Positions 26,022-35,588 are shown, numbered from the stretch's first letter. The stretch: DNA of 64,000 bases from CAYSPT01 sp964432985 (GCA_964432985.1 CAYSPT010000015.1:25235-89234), one strand, 5' to 3'. Notes: generated by a model not told the origin, from the letters alone. Made by a program: numbers and translations.

Positions 26022-28121
26022 ATGTCTGAGATAAGAGAAGGTGGTTACTTCCGCTTTTTTAGATGGTTGTCGAACACTGGCTTGCTGGCAGCGGTTTTCC
26101 TTTCTCCATTCTCCACTACCCTGAAAAGCGCTGCGCTCGTGTTGGCGTTACTGGGTTGGCTTCCACGACTGGGCCTTACTCGAGGGAAAGATTTTACAAC
26201 TGGGGTTTACAGTAAACCACTCCTTCTCATAGTAGTGATAGGAACGCTATCCGCATTTTTTTCCTGGAGGGGAAGAGTAAGTCTTAGCCTTTTAAATAAA
26301 GAAATTATTCAGTTTGCCCTTCTTTACCTTTTGTTAATTAACCACCGATCAGTCCTAAAGCGGCTACCCATGTGTCTGTTGATATCAGTGATTATATCTA
26401 TTGCTCTGTGTTTCCAACAGCATTTTTATGGAGGTCTTAAACAGACAGTGGGCCTTATGGACCACCCTAACATCTTTGGAGGGTACCTGGCTGCTATGTT
26501 TCCTATCGTGGTCTCTCTTTTTTTTCGGACCACTTATAATTTCATGAAAATAGCACTGGTAATTCTATCCGTCTGTATACTTTTATCTCTTGTTTTTACT
26601 GGTTGCCGTACAGCGCTCGTTCTGGCAACGGTGGGACTTCTGGCCACTTTTCTAGTTACTCGCAGATACCTTGCAGCCTCTCTGGTAGGCTTAGCTATTA
26701 TCCTGACCCTGGTCTTGCCGATGGCAAGTCTTAAAATGACGAGAGAAAGCAACCTGAGCAGGTTTTCCTGGCATCTCCTTACCCAAAGTACCTGTGTGAG
26801 GGCAAAAATGTGGGAAGGGGCTCTGCGCACCATAGCTGATTTTCCGCTACTGGGCGTGGGACCAGGAAATTTCAGTCTGTCATTCCGTCGGCTAAAAATC
26901 CTTAAAAAATATGATTACATAAGGGACTTAGTGCTTCATGCCCATAACATTTTTTTGCATCTTTGGGCCGAACTCGGTTTCTTGGGACCGGTAGCGATGA
27001 TCATGGCGATTGTCACCTTTTATAATCTGACTAAATCAATAACTTTGCTTTCGAAAACCTCAGTCCAGGCTGATTCGCTTGGAGCTGCTTTCACTATATC
27101 TTTGTTAATTGTCCTCCTGCACTCTTTTGTTGATTTCCTTTTTTGTGCCAGTTCTTACACGTACCTGGTCATAGCACTATTGGCTTTCCACGAAGGATTC
27201 TCTGGAAAGAGAAAAATCGATTCACATTTGGATATGCATCTACTCAATTTGTTGCCTGCATTCTCTCTAACCTTTTTTATCTGTCATTACTTGTTGTACC
27301 GGGCACTTATATGGGCACCTATTACAGGGTTGCCATTATTGATACTTTTGCTTGTGACCGCCAAGTATTTCATTTATTTATCTGAATCATCGGCCCCCCA
27401 CGGATGTTGTTCAATAATGTCTGCTCTGTGTATCACTGGTTTTTTACTGCTCATGTTTGCTTTTATTATCAACTTTTTAGCCACTCCATTGCCACTTGGT
27501 TCTCTTCTAAAAGCAATTACTATTCCTTTAACTATGTGTTTCTTTATGCTTCTAGTGCAACCTACCCTGTTACCTGCAATTTCGCCGATAGTACCCCATG
27601 AGGATGCAGGTGGCCAATGGAGAATAAAAAACAAAACGGTGATTATAATACTATTCTTATTGGCCGTTTTTCCGATCACTAACCTGGCGGGACAAGCAGT
27701 TTGTATCGTACTCAGTAAACAGGCCATCAGCGAAAGAAGATTTGGCAGAGCTTCCACCTTTGCTTCTACCGCCCTAAATCTCGATTCCAGCTGTGGAGAA
27801 ACGTACCTCCTGCGAGGTAAACTCTATTTTCAGGAAGGAAATATACAGCAAGCTTTTGACTGTTTCAAGCAGGCTGTAATTCAGAATCCACATCCGGAAT
27901 CAATGTTTTGGATCGAGGCAGAATCCTGTGTTAGACAGGATAAGTGGAACTCTGTTGCAAAACTCGCTGTGAAAAGAGGGGGGTTGGAAATACTTTCACC
28001 AAACGATCCGACTATCAGCACACATCAACTCCAATGCCTGTATGAGGCCTTTCTCAACACAGGACATCAGACAGAAGCTGAGGTCTTCGCAACAGCAATC
28101 AAGACACGAGATGATCATTAG
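26022..28121 (+). CDS. waaL: O-antigen ligase (WaaL-like, Wzy_C domain) with C-terminal TPRs
   Basis: About 699 residues. A polytopic membrane part contains a periplasmic loop with FPLLGVGPGNFSLSFRRLK and the downstream HAHNIFLHLWAELGFLGPVA, the signature of O-antigen ligase/Wzy_C proteins, in which the conserved His sits near H-N. More membrane helices follow to about residue 560. The C-terminus has TPR-like repeats (CGETYLLRGKLYFQEGN and onward), probably periplasmic. It would transfer the polymer to lipid A-core or another acceptor. A TTG at 25986 is rejected as the start because it falls on the -35 box; ATG at 26022 has no Shine-Dalgarno site. Confidence 0.85.
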   Translation: MSEIREGGYFRFFRWLSNTGLLAAVFLSPFSTTLKSAALVLALLGWLPRLGLTRGKDFTTGVYSKPLLLIVVIGTLSAFFSWRGRVSLSLLNKEIIQFALLYLLLINHRSVLKRLPMCLLISVIISIALCFQQHFYGGLKQTVGLMDHPNIFGGYLAAMFPIVVSLFFRTTYNFMKIALVILSVCILLSLVFTGCRTALVLATVGLLATFLVTRRYLAASLVGLAIILTLVLPMASLKMTRESNLSRFSWHLLTQSTCVRAKMWEGALRTIADFPLLGVGPGNFSLSFRRLKILKKYDYIRDLVLHAHNIFLHLWAELGFLGPVAMIMAIVTFYNLTKSITLLSKTSVQADSLGAAFTISLLIVLLHSFVDFLFCASSYTYLVIALLAFHEGFSGKRKIDSHLDMHLLNLLPAFSLTFFICHYLLYRALIWAPITGLPLLILLLVTAKYFIYLSESSAPHGCCSIMSALCITGFLLLMFAFIINFLATPLPLGSLLKAITIPLTMCFFMLLVQPTLLPAISPIVPHEDAGGQWRIKNKTVIIILFLLAVFPITNLAGQAVCIVLSKQAISERRFGRASTFASTALNLDSSCGETYLLRGKLYFQEGNIQQAFDCFKQAVIQNPHPESMFWIEAESCVRQDKWNSVAKLAVKRGGLEILSPNDPTISTHQLQCLYEAFLNTGHQTEAEVFATAIKTRDDH

Positions 28122-28144
28122 ATGAGGTCAGCAATTCAGTCGCA

Positions 28145-28173
28145 TTGACCCTTTATTGGACAGGTGTTATAAT
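28145..28173 (+). promoter_or_regulatory. Promoter of the Wzz-like gene
   Basis: TTGACC (28145-28150), a 17-nt spacer and perfect TATAAT (28168-28173) lie in the 180-bp gap between the ligase and the Wzz-like gene, leaving a leader of about 120 nt before ATG 28302. Confidence 0.7.
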
Positions 28174-28301
28174 CAGACAACTTTGGAAGAATCCCTTCAA
28201 TGTGCAGGCACTTTTTGAAATCGCTTGCAAATATCGTGTATAACAGAAAAAACTTCCAACAAGAATTGTGAACGAAGACATATAGAAGGGGAATCGACAT
28301 T

Positions 28302-29828
28302 ATGAGTTCTACGGAAAGTAAAGCTCCTGAGATTAACGATGCTATTAGTCACCGATATTTATACAGTAATGAAGGGGAGATTAATTTACTGGACATATGG
28401 GATGTTTTACTTCGCAGGAAAAGGTTTCTCCTGGTAACAACTTTTTTGGTTGCCGCAGCTATAAGTTTCGCGACTCTGGCCATATCCAATGTGTATCAAA
28501 CGACCGCAATACTGTTACCTCCGAATCCTCGCGATATTGAATATCTCAACATACCTGAAGTGTCAGAAGTCGAACCTGCATTATTATTTGAAAGGTTTAT
28601 CAATGGACTTTCTTCTCAAGAGTTGAGGAAACGACTATTTATAGAGGAGAAGATTATCAAGCCATTCAACAATGATGGAAGTTTTAATCAAGAAAGCCTG
28701 GAGATCTTAGACAAGTTTAACCAGGCTATTTCTGTTAAACCACGCCTTAACGCCAAAGGTAAATACATTGAGAGTGTTTCAATTAGTATGACTGGGAAGG
28801 CACAACCCAGTAAGCTGGCCAGCATTATTAACAAACTTGTTGCGCTTGCTGAAAAAGAAGCCTGTTTGTCCACAATCAGTGATGTAAACAAGAAATTAGA
28901 GCATCTAAAAGGTATTGTCACAAACGAAATAACCCTGTTGAGAGAAAAGGCAAAAAAACAACGAATCGATAAGATTAAAAAGCTGGAAGAAACCGATCAC
29001 ATTCAGCGTAAATTACTTATAAATAAGATAAACTCGTTGCGAACACAGGCCAAACTGAAACGTTTGGACCTGATAGTTGCATTGGAAGAGGAAGATCTTA
29101 TTGAGAGAAACCAAATCAAAGAGGAGATCAATGTTCTTCTGAAATACGCAAAAGAAGTGAGACAAGACCGGTTGTTTATTCTTCAAGAAGCACAAAAAAT
29201 AGCCAGCAATCTCTCCTCGCAGGATACACCACAAATGACTTTTCTTTTTCCTGGTTTTTCGCAGAATATCGAGAAGACAGATGCTCCTATCACACATTTA
29301 TCCCCCCTTTCTGTACCACTATACTTAATGGGGGAAAAGGCTTTACAGGCGGAAATTAATGAGTTAACCATCAGAGAATACGACGAACCATTTATTGACG
29401 GACTACGATCACTTCAGGCAAAACTCACTATGCTAGAAAAAAACGAAAGGATTGACGTAATCAAACACCGTCAGAATGATGATCCGTTTATCAAGCAGTT
29501 AAGAGAATTAGAAGCTCAACTTGCTCAATTAGAGACAAACAATGAAGTGGAGATTCTAAAAGCGAGGCAAGATGATGATCCATTTATCCTAAACTTACGG
29601 GATCTCGAGGCTAAGCTGGAAACATTAGGTGGAGTACAGATAAATCCAAAAACAATAAGGGCAATTTGTGTAGATCAACCAGCTTATCCTGGAGAAAAAC
29701 CTGTACGCCCAAGACGAATATTGATTTCCGCTGTTGGTTGCTTGATAGCTTTAATATTTGCTGTTATTCTCACTCTTTTTATAGATGCCCTGACAACAAG
29801 AAAAACGCAGATAAACAATTTATCCTAG
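28302..29828 (+). CDS. Wzz/GNVR-type polysaccharide chain-length regulator with repeated coiled-coil segment
   Basis: Residues 1-38 are cytoplasmic, with INLLDIWDVLLRRK leading into a first membrane helix (40-62) and YQTTAILLPPNP after it, as in Wzz proteins; a second helix near 474-496 closes the periplasmic part. The periplasmic region is long and strongly charged, with coiled-coil stretches. Between residues about 360 and 445 three copies of a roughly 30-residue unit occur, each with D-E/D-P-F-I followed by L-x-L-x-A-x-L. The protein sets polymer length through Wzy. AAGGGGA before ATG supports the start. No tyrosine kinase domain is attached. Confidence 0.88.
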   Translation: MSSTESKAPEINDAISHRYLYSNEGEINLLDIWDVLLRRKRFLLVTTFLVAAAISFATLAISNVYQTTAILLPPNPRDIEYLNIPEVSEVEPALLFERFINGLSSQELRKRLFIEEKIIKPFNNDGSFNQESLEILDKFNQAISVKPRLNAKGKYIESVSISMTGKAQPSKLASIINKLVALAEKEACLSTISDVNKKLEHLKGIVTNEITLLREKAKKQRIDKIKKLEETDHIQRKLLINKINSLRTQAKLKRLDLIVALEEEDLIERNQIKEEINVLLKYAKEVRQDRLFILQEAQKIASNLSSQDTPQMTFLFPGFSQNIEKTDAPITHLSPLSVPLYLMGEKALQAEINELTIREYDEPFIDGLRSLQAKLTMLEKNERIDVIKHRQNDDPFIKQLRELEAQLAQLETNNEVEILKARQDDDPFILNLRDLEAKLETLGGVQINPKTIRAICVDQPAYPGEKPVRPRRILISAVGCLIALIFAVILTLFIDALTTRKTQINNLS

Positions 29829-29844
29829 AACAATAACATACTAC

Positions 29845-29873
29845 TTGTCAGCTTGATGAATTTACATTACATT
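29845..29873 (+). promoter_or_regulatory. Promoter of cysDN
   Basis: TTGTCA (29845-29850), 17 nt, then TACATT (29868-29873). The predicted transcript would start within a few bases of the cysD ATG at 29884, and no Shine-Dalgarno site is seen, so translation may be leaderless. The -10 match is only four of six. Confidence 0.4.
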
Positions 29874-29883
29874 AAGATCAGCC

Positions 29884-30789
29884 ATGGACACCTACACACT
29901 GACACATCTCAAGCAGCTTGAAGCCGAGTCGATCCACATCATCCGCGAGGTGGCGGCCGAGTTCGACAACCCGGTCATGCTGTACTCCATCGGCAAGGAC
30001 TCGTCGGTGATGGTGCGCCTGGCTCAGAAAGCCTTCTACCCACGCATCCTGCCCTTCCCCTTGCTGCACGTGTGCACCTCGATGAAGTTCAGAGAAATGT
30101 ACGAATTTCGGGACCGCTTCACCAAGGAGATCGGCGCCAAACTGGTGGTCTACCAGAACCGGGAGGCCCTGGACCAGAGTGCCAATCCCTTCGACCTGGG
30201 GATTGAGAAGTGTTGCTATCTGCTGAAGACCCAGGCCCTGCTGCAGGCGCTTGAGCAGGGAGGGTACGACGCCGCCTTTGGCGGAGCGCGGCGGGACGAG
30301 GAGAAGTCCCGGGCCAAGGAGCGGATCTATTCTTTCAGAGACCGCCACGGGCAGTGGGACCCAAAGAACCAGCGGCCGGAGATCTGGAACCTCTACAATG
30401 CCCGTCACGACAAGGGCGAGTCCATCCGCGTGTTCCCCCTGTCCAACTGGACCGAGCTTGATATCTGGATGTATATTTACCACGAGAAGATCCCGGTGGT
30501 GCCCATGTACTACGCAAAAGAGCGGGAGATGATCGTCCGGGAAGGGCAGCTGATTCCCCTTGACGGCCCCATACCCCTGAACCCGGGAGAGAAACCCCAG
30601 AAAGTCATGTGCCGTTTCAGGACTCTGGGGTGCTATCCCTGCACCGGCGCGGTGCGATCCGAGGCCGACACCATGGAGAAGATCGTCCGCGAAGTCATGC
30701 TGGTCAAGAAGAGCGAGCGAGTTACCCGGCTCATTGACCATGACCGGGAGAGCTCCATGGAGCTCAAGAAGCGGGAAGGGTACTTCTGA
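29884..30789 (+). CDS. cysD: Sulfate adenylyltransferase small subunit CysD
   Basis: The 301-residue protein has the PP-loop ATP pyrophosphatase motif MLYSIGKDSSVMVRLAQKAF, then DAAFGGARRDEEKSRAKER and RVFPLSNWTELDIW, which are diagnostic of CysD. Together with CysN it makes adenosine-5'-phosphosulfate from sulfate and ATP. The stop codon overlaps the cysN start (TGATG), so the pair is coupled. GC content, especially at third positions, is visibly higher than in the preceding polysaccharide genes, which may reflect transfer. The antisense strand is open for long stretches as a by-product of that composition. Confidence 0.97.
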   Translation: MDTYTLTHLKQLEAESIHIIREVAAEFDNPVMLYSIGKDSSVMVRLAQKAFYPRILPFPLLHVCTSMKFREMYEFRDRFTKEIGAKLVVYQNREALDQSANPFDLGIEKCCYLLKTQALLQALEQGGYDAAFGGARRDEEKSRAKERIYSFRDRHGQWDPKNQRPEIWNLYNARHDKGESIRVFPLSNWTELDIWMYIYHEKIPVVPMYYAKEREMIVREGQLIPLDGPIPLNPGEKPQKVMCRFRTLGCYPCTGAVRSEADTMEKIVREVMLVKKSERVTRLIDHDRESSMELKKREGYF

Positions 30790-32708
30790 TGGATATCAAA
30801 CAGTTCCTGGACGATTACGCCGGCAAGGACCTGATCCGCTTCAGCACCATGGGGAGCGTGGACGACGGCAAGTCCACCCTCATCGGACGGCTGCTGCAGG
30901 ATAGCAAAGCCATCTACGAGGACCACCTGCAGGCGGTCAAGCGCTACACGGATAAGCACGCGGCGGTAAAGGACAATCTCGAACTGGCCCTGCTGCTGGA
31001 CGGTTTGAAATCCGAGCGGGAGCAGGGTATCACCATCGACGTGGCCTACCGCTACTTCTCCACCCCCCAGCGAAAGTTTATCATCGCCGATACCCCAGGG
31101 CACGTGCAATACACCCGGAACATGGCTACCGGCGCTTCCACCGCCGACCTGGCCATCGTCATCATCGACGCCTCCCAGGGGGTGCTGCCCCAGTCGCGGC
31201 GGCACAGCTTCATCGCGGCGCTGCTGGGAATCAAGCACATCGTGGTGGCCATCAACAAGATGGATCTGGTCAATTACGAGCGGAAGATCTTCGAGGAGAT
31301 CAAGCAGGATTTCACTAACTTCGCCGCCAGGCTGGAAGTGAGCGATATCCACTTCATTCCTATTTCAGCCCTGCTCGGAGACAACGTGGTGAACAGCAGC
31401 GAGAACATGCCCTGGTTCCATGGCTCGCCGCTGATCGAGTACCTGGAATCGGTGCACATTGCCAGCGACCGCAACTTGATCGATCTTCGGTTTCCGGTGC
31501 AGAGCGTACTGCGGGCCGAAAAGGATTTCAGGGGCTACCAGGGTACGGTGGCCTCAGGCATTGTGCGCCGTGGCGACGAGGTGGTGATTCTCCCCTCAGG
31601 CCTGAAAACAAAAGTAGAGCATATCGTCACGTACGACGGCGAACTGCAGGAAGCCTTTCCTCCTCTGGCGGTGACCATGACCCTGGAGGACGACATCGAC
31701 ATCAGCCGCGGCGACATGCTGTGCCACGTCAACAACGTGCCCGACATCAGCCGGGAGGTGGAGGCCATGATCGTCTGGATGGCCAAGGAACCCATGGTAG
31801 CGGGCAAGCCTTACCTGATCAAGCATACTACGCGGACCATGGCCGGCCATTTCATCGATATCTTGTACCGAATAAACATCAACACCATGCACCGGGAGAA
31901 GACCGATCGCTTCCAGCTCAATGAGATCGGCCGGGCCGTGCTCTCCTTGAACCAGCCCATGCTCCACGACTCCTATACCCGCAACCGCAGCACCGGCTGC
32001 TTCATCATCATCGACCGCTTCACCAACAACACCGTGGGAGCGGGAACCATCATCGATCGAACCCGGAGCAAGGCGGCCCTTACCGTCAGTACAGCCGCAG
32101 CCACACCGGCCCAGGATCCGTCCGGTGCGGTTACAGCCGTCCCTGAAGTTACCCCCCAACAGCGCCTCGAGAAGAAGGGGCACCGGGGAATCGTCCTCTG
32201 GCTGGCCGGAAACTGGTCCGCCGCAGGAGTCCGGGAACTGGAGACCTATCTCTTCTACCGGGGATGCGATGTCTTCGTCCTTAATGATTCCACGCTGGCG
32301 GCAGGCTTGAACCGGGATCTCGACTCATCAGCAGACGACCGGAAGGAAAAGCTGCGCAGAATGGAAGAAACCGCCAGGCTCTTCGCCCGGGCCGGATCGG
32401 TGGCCATAGCCGTAGTCTCTCCAGCCGGTGAAGACGAGAAACCCGTCTCACACACATTAGCTCAGAATGAAACGGTTACGGAAGTCATGTTGAAGCTCAC
32501 CCACCCCGGTGATGACAGCAAGCTGCCGGTAGTAACGCTCTCGGCAGCGCCGGACACCGGTTACAACCCGCTGGTCAACATCACCGTTACCGATGAAACC
32601 GGTGGCGGAGTTTCATTAACAAAGGACACAACCCGGGCGGTGCGCGGTAAGTGCATCGAAGCGATTATTAAGTATCTGGAGCAGATCGGCCTGTTCGCCG
32701 TCGGATAA
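30789..32708 (+). CDS. cysN: CysN GTPase subunit fused to a degenerate APS-kinase-like domain
   Basis: Residues 1 to about 430 are the CysN GTPase: P-loop GSVDDGKSTLIGRLL, switch DTPGHVQYTRN, NKMDL and the elongation-factor-like beta domains. From about residue 450 a second domain aligns with APS kinase: RGIVLWLAGNWSAAG corresponds to the CILWFTGLSGSGKST of the true kinase at 32791-33387, and VFVLNDSTLAAGLNRDL to its YILDGDNIRHGLNKNL. The P-loop glycines, lysine and serine are missing, and DGDN reads LNDS, so kinase activity is not expected. The remaining 100 residues continue the fold with an insertion. It would be a bound regulatory or structural remnant. Confidence 0.93.
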   Translation: MDIKQFLDDYAGKDLIRFSTMGSVDDGKSTLIGRLLQDSKAIYEDHLQAVKRYTDKHAAVKDNLELALLLDGLKSEREQGITIDVAYRYFSTPQRKFIIADTPGHVQYTRNMATGASTADLAIVIIDASQGVLPQSRRHSFIAALLGIKHIVVAINKMDLVNYERKIFEEIKQDFTNFAARLEVSDIHFIPISALLGDNVVNSSENMPWFHGSPLIEYLESVHIASDRNLIDLRFPVQSVLRAEKDFRGYQGTVASGIVRRGDEVVILPSGLKTKVEHIVTYDGELQEAFPPLAVTMTLEDDIDISRGDMLCHVNNVPDISREVEAMIVWMAKEPMVAGKPYLIKHTTRTMAGHFIDILYRININTMHREKTDRFQLNEIGRAVLSLNQPMLHDSYTRNRSTGCFIIIDRFTNNTVGAGTIIDRTRSKAALTVSTAAATPAQDPSGAVTAVPEVTPQQRLEKKGHRGIVLWLAGNWSAAGVRELETYLFYRGCDVFVLNDSTLAAGLNRDLDSSADDRKEKLRRMEETARLFARAGSVAIAVVSPAGEDEKPVSHTLAQNETVTEVMLKLTHPGDDSKLPVVTLSAAPDTGYNPLVNITVTDETGGGVSLTKDTTRAVRGKCIEAIIKYLEQIGLFAVG

Positions 32709-32790
32709 CTCCCGTATCCAACCCCACCCGGTCTACCGGTACACCTGGTCCCTGTCGGTTAAATGCGCACAGCCGATGCTGAGCGGCCGC

Positions 32791-33387
32791 TTAGAGAATG
32801 AATCCTCGTGTTTTCAGGCAGGACAAGACCTGCTCTACCGATTCCTCCAGCGACCGGTTTTGCGTATCGACCACGATTTCCGGCTGTTCAGGTTTCTCAT
32901 AGGGTGAATCAATGCCGGTAAACTCCTTAATAATACCGGCGCGGGCTTGTTTATACATCCCTTTCGGGTCGCGCTCTTCGCAGATATCCAGGGAGCACCT
33001 GACGTAAATTTCTACGAATTCCCCTTCTTTAACAAGGCTACGTACCTGGTCACGATCGGCTATAAAGGGTGAAATGAACGCAGTGAGAACAATGAGACCG
33101 GCGTCTATGAATAACTTCGCCACCTCGCCTATCCGGCGGATGTTTTCCGAGCGGTCCTCGTCGCTGAATCCGAGATTCTTGTTAAGGCCATGCCGGATAT
33201 TGTCTCCATCCAGAATATACGTTAATCGGCCCTGGAGGTGCAGTGCAGCCTCGACGGCGTTGGCGAGGGTTGATTTTCCGCTTCCGCTCAGGCCGGTGAA
33301 CCACAGTATGCACGGTTTTTGCCCGGTAATTCTTTGCCGGTCCTGCCTTGTTATCCGGTGTTGGTGCCAGACGACATGTGCGCTCAT
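32791..33387 (-). CDS. cysC: Adenylyl-sulfate kinase CysC
   Basis: The 198-residue protein has the intact P-loop GLSGSGKST (residues 32-40), DGDNIRHGLNKNLGFSDEDR, FISPFIADRDQVR and the FVEIYVRC strand, i.e. all features of APS kinase, which makes PAPS from APS. It is transcribed opposite to cysDN and converges on it with an 82-bp gap, so the functional kinase is not in the cysDN operon. A short palindrome, TGTGGTT-7 nt-AACCACA, lies upstream at 33433-33453 with no T-run. Confidence 0.95.
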   Translation of the reverse strand: MSAHVVWHQHRITRQDRQRITGQKPCILWFTGLSGSGKSTLANAVEAALHLQGRLTYILDGDNIRHGLNKNLGFSDEDRSENIRRIGEVAKLFIDAGLIVLTAFISPFIADRDQVRSLVKEGEFVEIYVRCSLDICEERDPKGMYKQARAGIIKEFTGIDSPYEKPEQPEIVVDTQNRSLEESVEQVLSCLKTRGFIL

Positions 33388-33520
33388 TCCTGGTGACCTT
33401 TCTATAACCCGAATAATTCACAAATAATCTACTGTGGTTCAAAAATAACCACATCTACTGCGTTGCGGTGCGCTAAAGCGCATGCGAAAAATGCTCTCAA
33501 TGTGCCTGTTGATTTTCAGG

Positions 33521-35245
33521 TTAAAACGGATAAACCTTCGGGATCAACGAGAGTACCACAAGTGCGTAGATAATTGCCAGGGGGAAACCCGCTTTTAGAT
33601 AGTCAATGAACCGGTAATTGCCAACATTGAAGACCATGACATTGGTCTGGTATCCGAAGGGATTTAAAAAATGTGAACTGGCCCCGAACGCAACCGCCAT
33701 GATAAACGGCATGGAGTCGACCCCCAGCGACACCGCGGTCGAATACGCAATGGGGAATATCAGTGCCGCCGCCACATTGTTCGTCACCAGTTCGGTCAAA
33801 AGCGCGGTCACCAGATAAATCCCGATGAGACTGACATACGGGCCATGACCTTTAAACAGGGTCAGAATATTCGCCACATACACCGAAGCGCCGCTTGAAA
33901 CCATTACTTTACCCACAACTAAAGCAGAACCGACCAGCAGCAGCAGTTTAAAGGGGAAAAATCTGCGGATTTCCGGAAAGGTAAGCCAGCGCCTCCAGAT
34001 ATACACCCCAACCGCTACCATAAGCGACTTGATAAGCGGGACCACTCCCAGGGCGCTCAGGGCAATGGAAGCGATAAACAAACCCACCGCGCTGACACTC
34101 TGAAACACTGTCAACCGTTTCTGTGGTTCGAATGATTTCAACATGTAGAAATTCATGAGCAGATTGTCACGCTTGTAAAAATCGTGGCCGACACTCAAGA
34201 CAAGGATATCGCCGGCTTCAATCTTAATAGAGCCGATTTTGCCGGTCAGCCTGTGGCCCCGTCGACGTACCGCCACCACTGCGGCGTTGAATTTTGACCG
34301 AAAACTGATATCCCGCACGGTACGGCCAATGAGATTCGAGTACGGAACAACCATCACTTCCTGCAACTGATGGATGGGATGGGTCAGGGGAGTTTCAAAA
34401 ATGGATATCCCGTCAAACTGCTTCAGTTCGTTGATATTGGTGACTTCACCGACGAAAACGAGCACGTCACCGGCTTCGATTACTTCATCCGGTGAAACCG
34501 GAGCGATGAGCTCTTCTTCCCGGATGATCTCGGCCAGAAAAAGATGCGAGAGGTGACGCAAATTGTCATCTTTGATGCTCTTTCCGATCAAGGGAGATTC
34601 GAGCTCTACCTTTATTTCAACAAAATATTCCGACAGCGATTTTTCCTGCTCCGCAGACTCTTTCGGGAGAAACAGATGGGCAAAGAAAATGAGGTAGAGG
34701 CCACCAACCACCGCCAGTGGAATACCGATAGCACTGAAATCAAAAATCCCTAGTGGTTTCAAACCGGCCTCTATGACAAATCCGTTGATGATCAGGTTAG
34801 TCGACGTACCGACCAGGGTCACGGTCCCTCCCAGAACCGCCGCATAAGAAAGAGGAATTAGAAGCCGTGACGAATGTATCTGCTTGTTGCTCCGCACCAC
34901 CGGTATCATGGCAGCCACAACTGCCGTGTTGTTGAAAAAGGCTGAAAAAACCGATGTAATAAGCGTTTGTACGGTGAGCGTCCCCGTTAATCGACCGCTT
35001 TTAAAAAGCCGTTTTTTTACTCCATCTATAAACGTACTTTTCTCTATGACCCGGGCAACCATGATAATAAGCAGCAAGATGATTAAAGCTTCGTTGCTAA
35101 ATGCACTTAAAAAAGAACCGGTATCGATCAAGTCCACGAGCAAAAAAAGGAAAGCAAAGGAGAAAAACAGCAGCGATGGCCGAAGCCTGGTAGCGATCAA
35201 GAGAACAAAGAGAACAGCAACCGCAAGCAACACGAAATATGCCAT
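33521..35245 (-). CDS. SLC13-family anion permease with two TrkA-C (RCK_C) domains
   Basis: About 574 residues. A hydrophobic N-terminal half carries the SLC13/CitM-type motif FNNTAVVAAMIPVVR and later VGTSTNLIINGFV; two cytoplasmic RCK_C domains follow around residues 200-360, the second including VVAVRRRGHRLTGKIGSIKI; a second membrane half ends with SSHFLNPFGYQTNVMV. Family members carry sulfate, dicarboxylates or similar anions. Its position beside cysC suggests sulfate, but specificity is inferred. I start at ATG 35245, preceded by AGGAGA; an upstream extension to 35425 has no such site. Confidence 0.88.
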   Translation of the reverse strand: MAYFVLLAVAVLFVLLIATRLRPSLLFFSFAFLFLLVDLIDTGSFLSAFSNEALIILLLIIMVARVIEKSTFIDGVKKRLFKSGRLTGTLTVQTLITSVFSAFFNNTAVVAAMIPVVRSNKQIHSSRLLIPLSYAAVLGGTVTLVGTSTNLIINGFVIEAGLKPLGIFDFSAIGIPLAVVGGLYLIFFAHLFLPKESAEQEKSLSEYFVEIKVELESPLIGKSIKDDNLRHLSHLFLAEIIREEELIAPVSPDEVIEAGDVLVFVGEVTNINELKQFDGISIFETPLTHPIHQLQEVMVVPYSNLIGRTVRDISFRSKFNAAVVAVRRRGHRLTGKIGSIKIEAGDILVLSVGHDFYKRDNLLMNFYMLKSFEPQKRLTVFQSVSAVGLFIASIALSALGVVPLIKSLMVAVGVYIWRRWLTFPEIRRFFPFKLLLLVGSALVVGKVMVSSGASVYVANILTLFKGHGPYVSLIGIYLVTALLTELVTNNVAAALIFPIAYSTAVSLGVDSMPFIMAVAFGASSHFLNPFGYQTNVMVFNVGNYRFIDYLKAGFPLAIIYALVVLSLIPKVYPF

Positions 35246-35443
35246 GTTAGTCTCCTGAATTACTGATATTTCACCGTGACGCAATTCGGTGCGGCAGCAA
35301 GTGTGTGAATCCGCCATAACGCTGATCCAGCATACCACAAAACGGTTAAAGCAGAGATAGGACAAACCATGCGCTCTGGTTAGAGACTTTACATGGTTTT
35401 GTATGTGAAAGATAAGTAGCTCCAAAGCAATAAGCTTATAAAG

Positions 35444-35542
35444 TACTGTCTGCCGTATAAGCCTGTCAGCCCACCAGATTTCCGGTCTGCCTTACAGGTA
35501 AATCATCCCGCCCTGGAGCAAGAAGTGTAGAAAGTAGAGGGG
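35444..35542. repeat. Dispersed repeat copy, partial (related to 55369-55614)
   Basis: The stretch ending GAGCAAGAAGTGTAGAAAGTA matches the minus strand of the second copy at 55.5 kb (GAGCAGGAAGTGTAGAAAGTA), 20 of 21 bases, with weaker similarity over about 70 bp upstream. It lies in the 470-bp gap between the permease start and asnS. No gene is seen in that gap. Confidence 0.65.
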
Positions 35543-35559
35543 GGACAACTATTTCCTCC

Positions 35560-35588
35560 TTGACAGTTAACGTAATCACCTCTACAAT
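35560..35588 (+). promoter_or_regulatory. Promoter of asnS
   Basis: TTGACA (35560-35565), 17 nt, TACAAT (35583-35588). The leader of about 125 nt to the GTG start contains no T-box consensus that I can recognise. Confidence 0.65.

Noticed and set aside
29878..32183. Long open frames on the minus strand opposite cysD and cysN
   Set aside because: They follow from high GC at third positions; cysD and cysN are certain and the antisense products have no recognisable domain.
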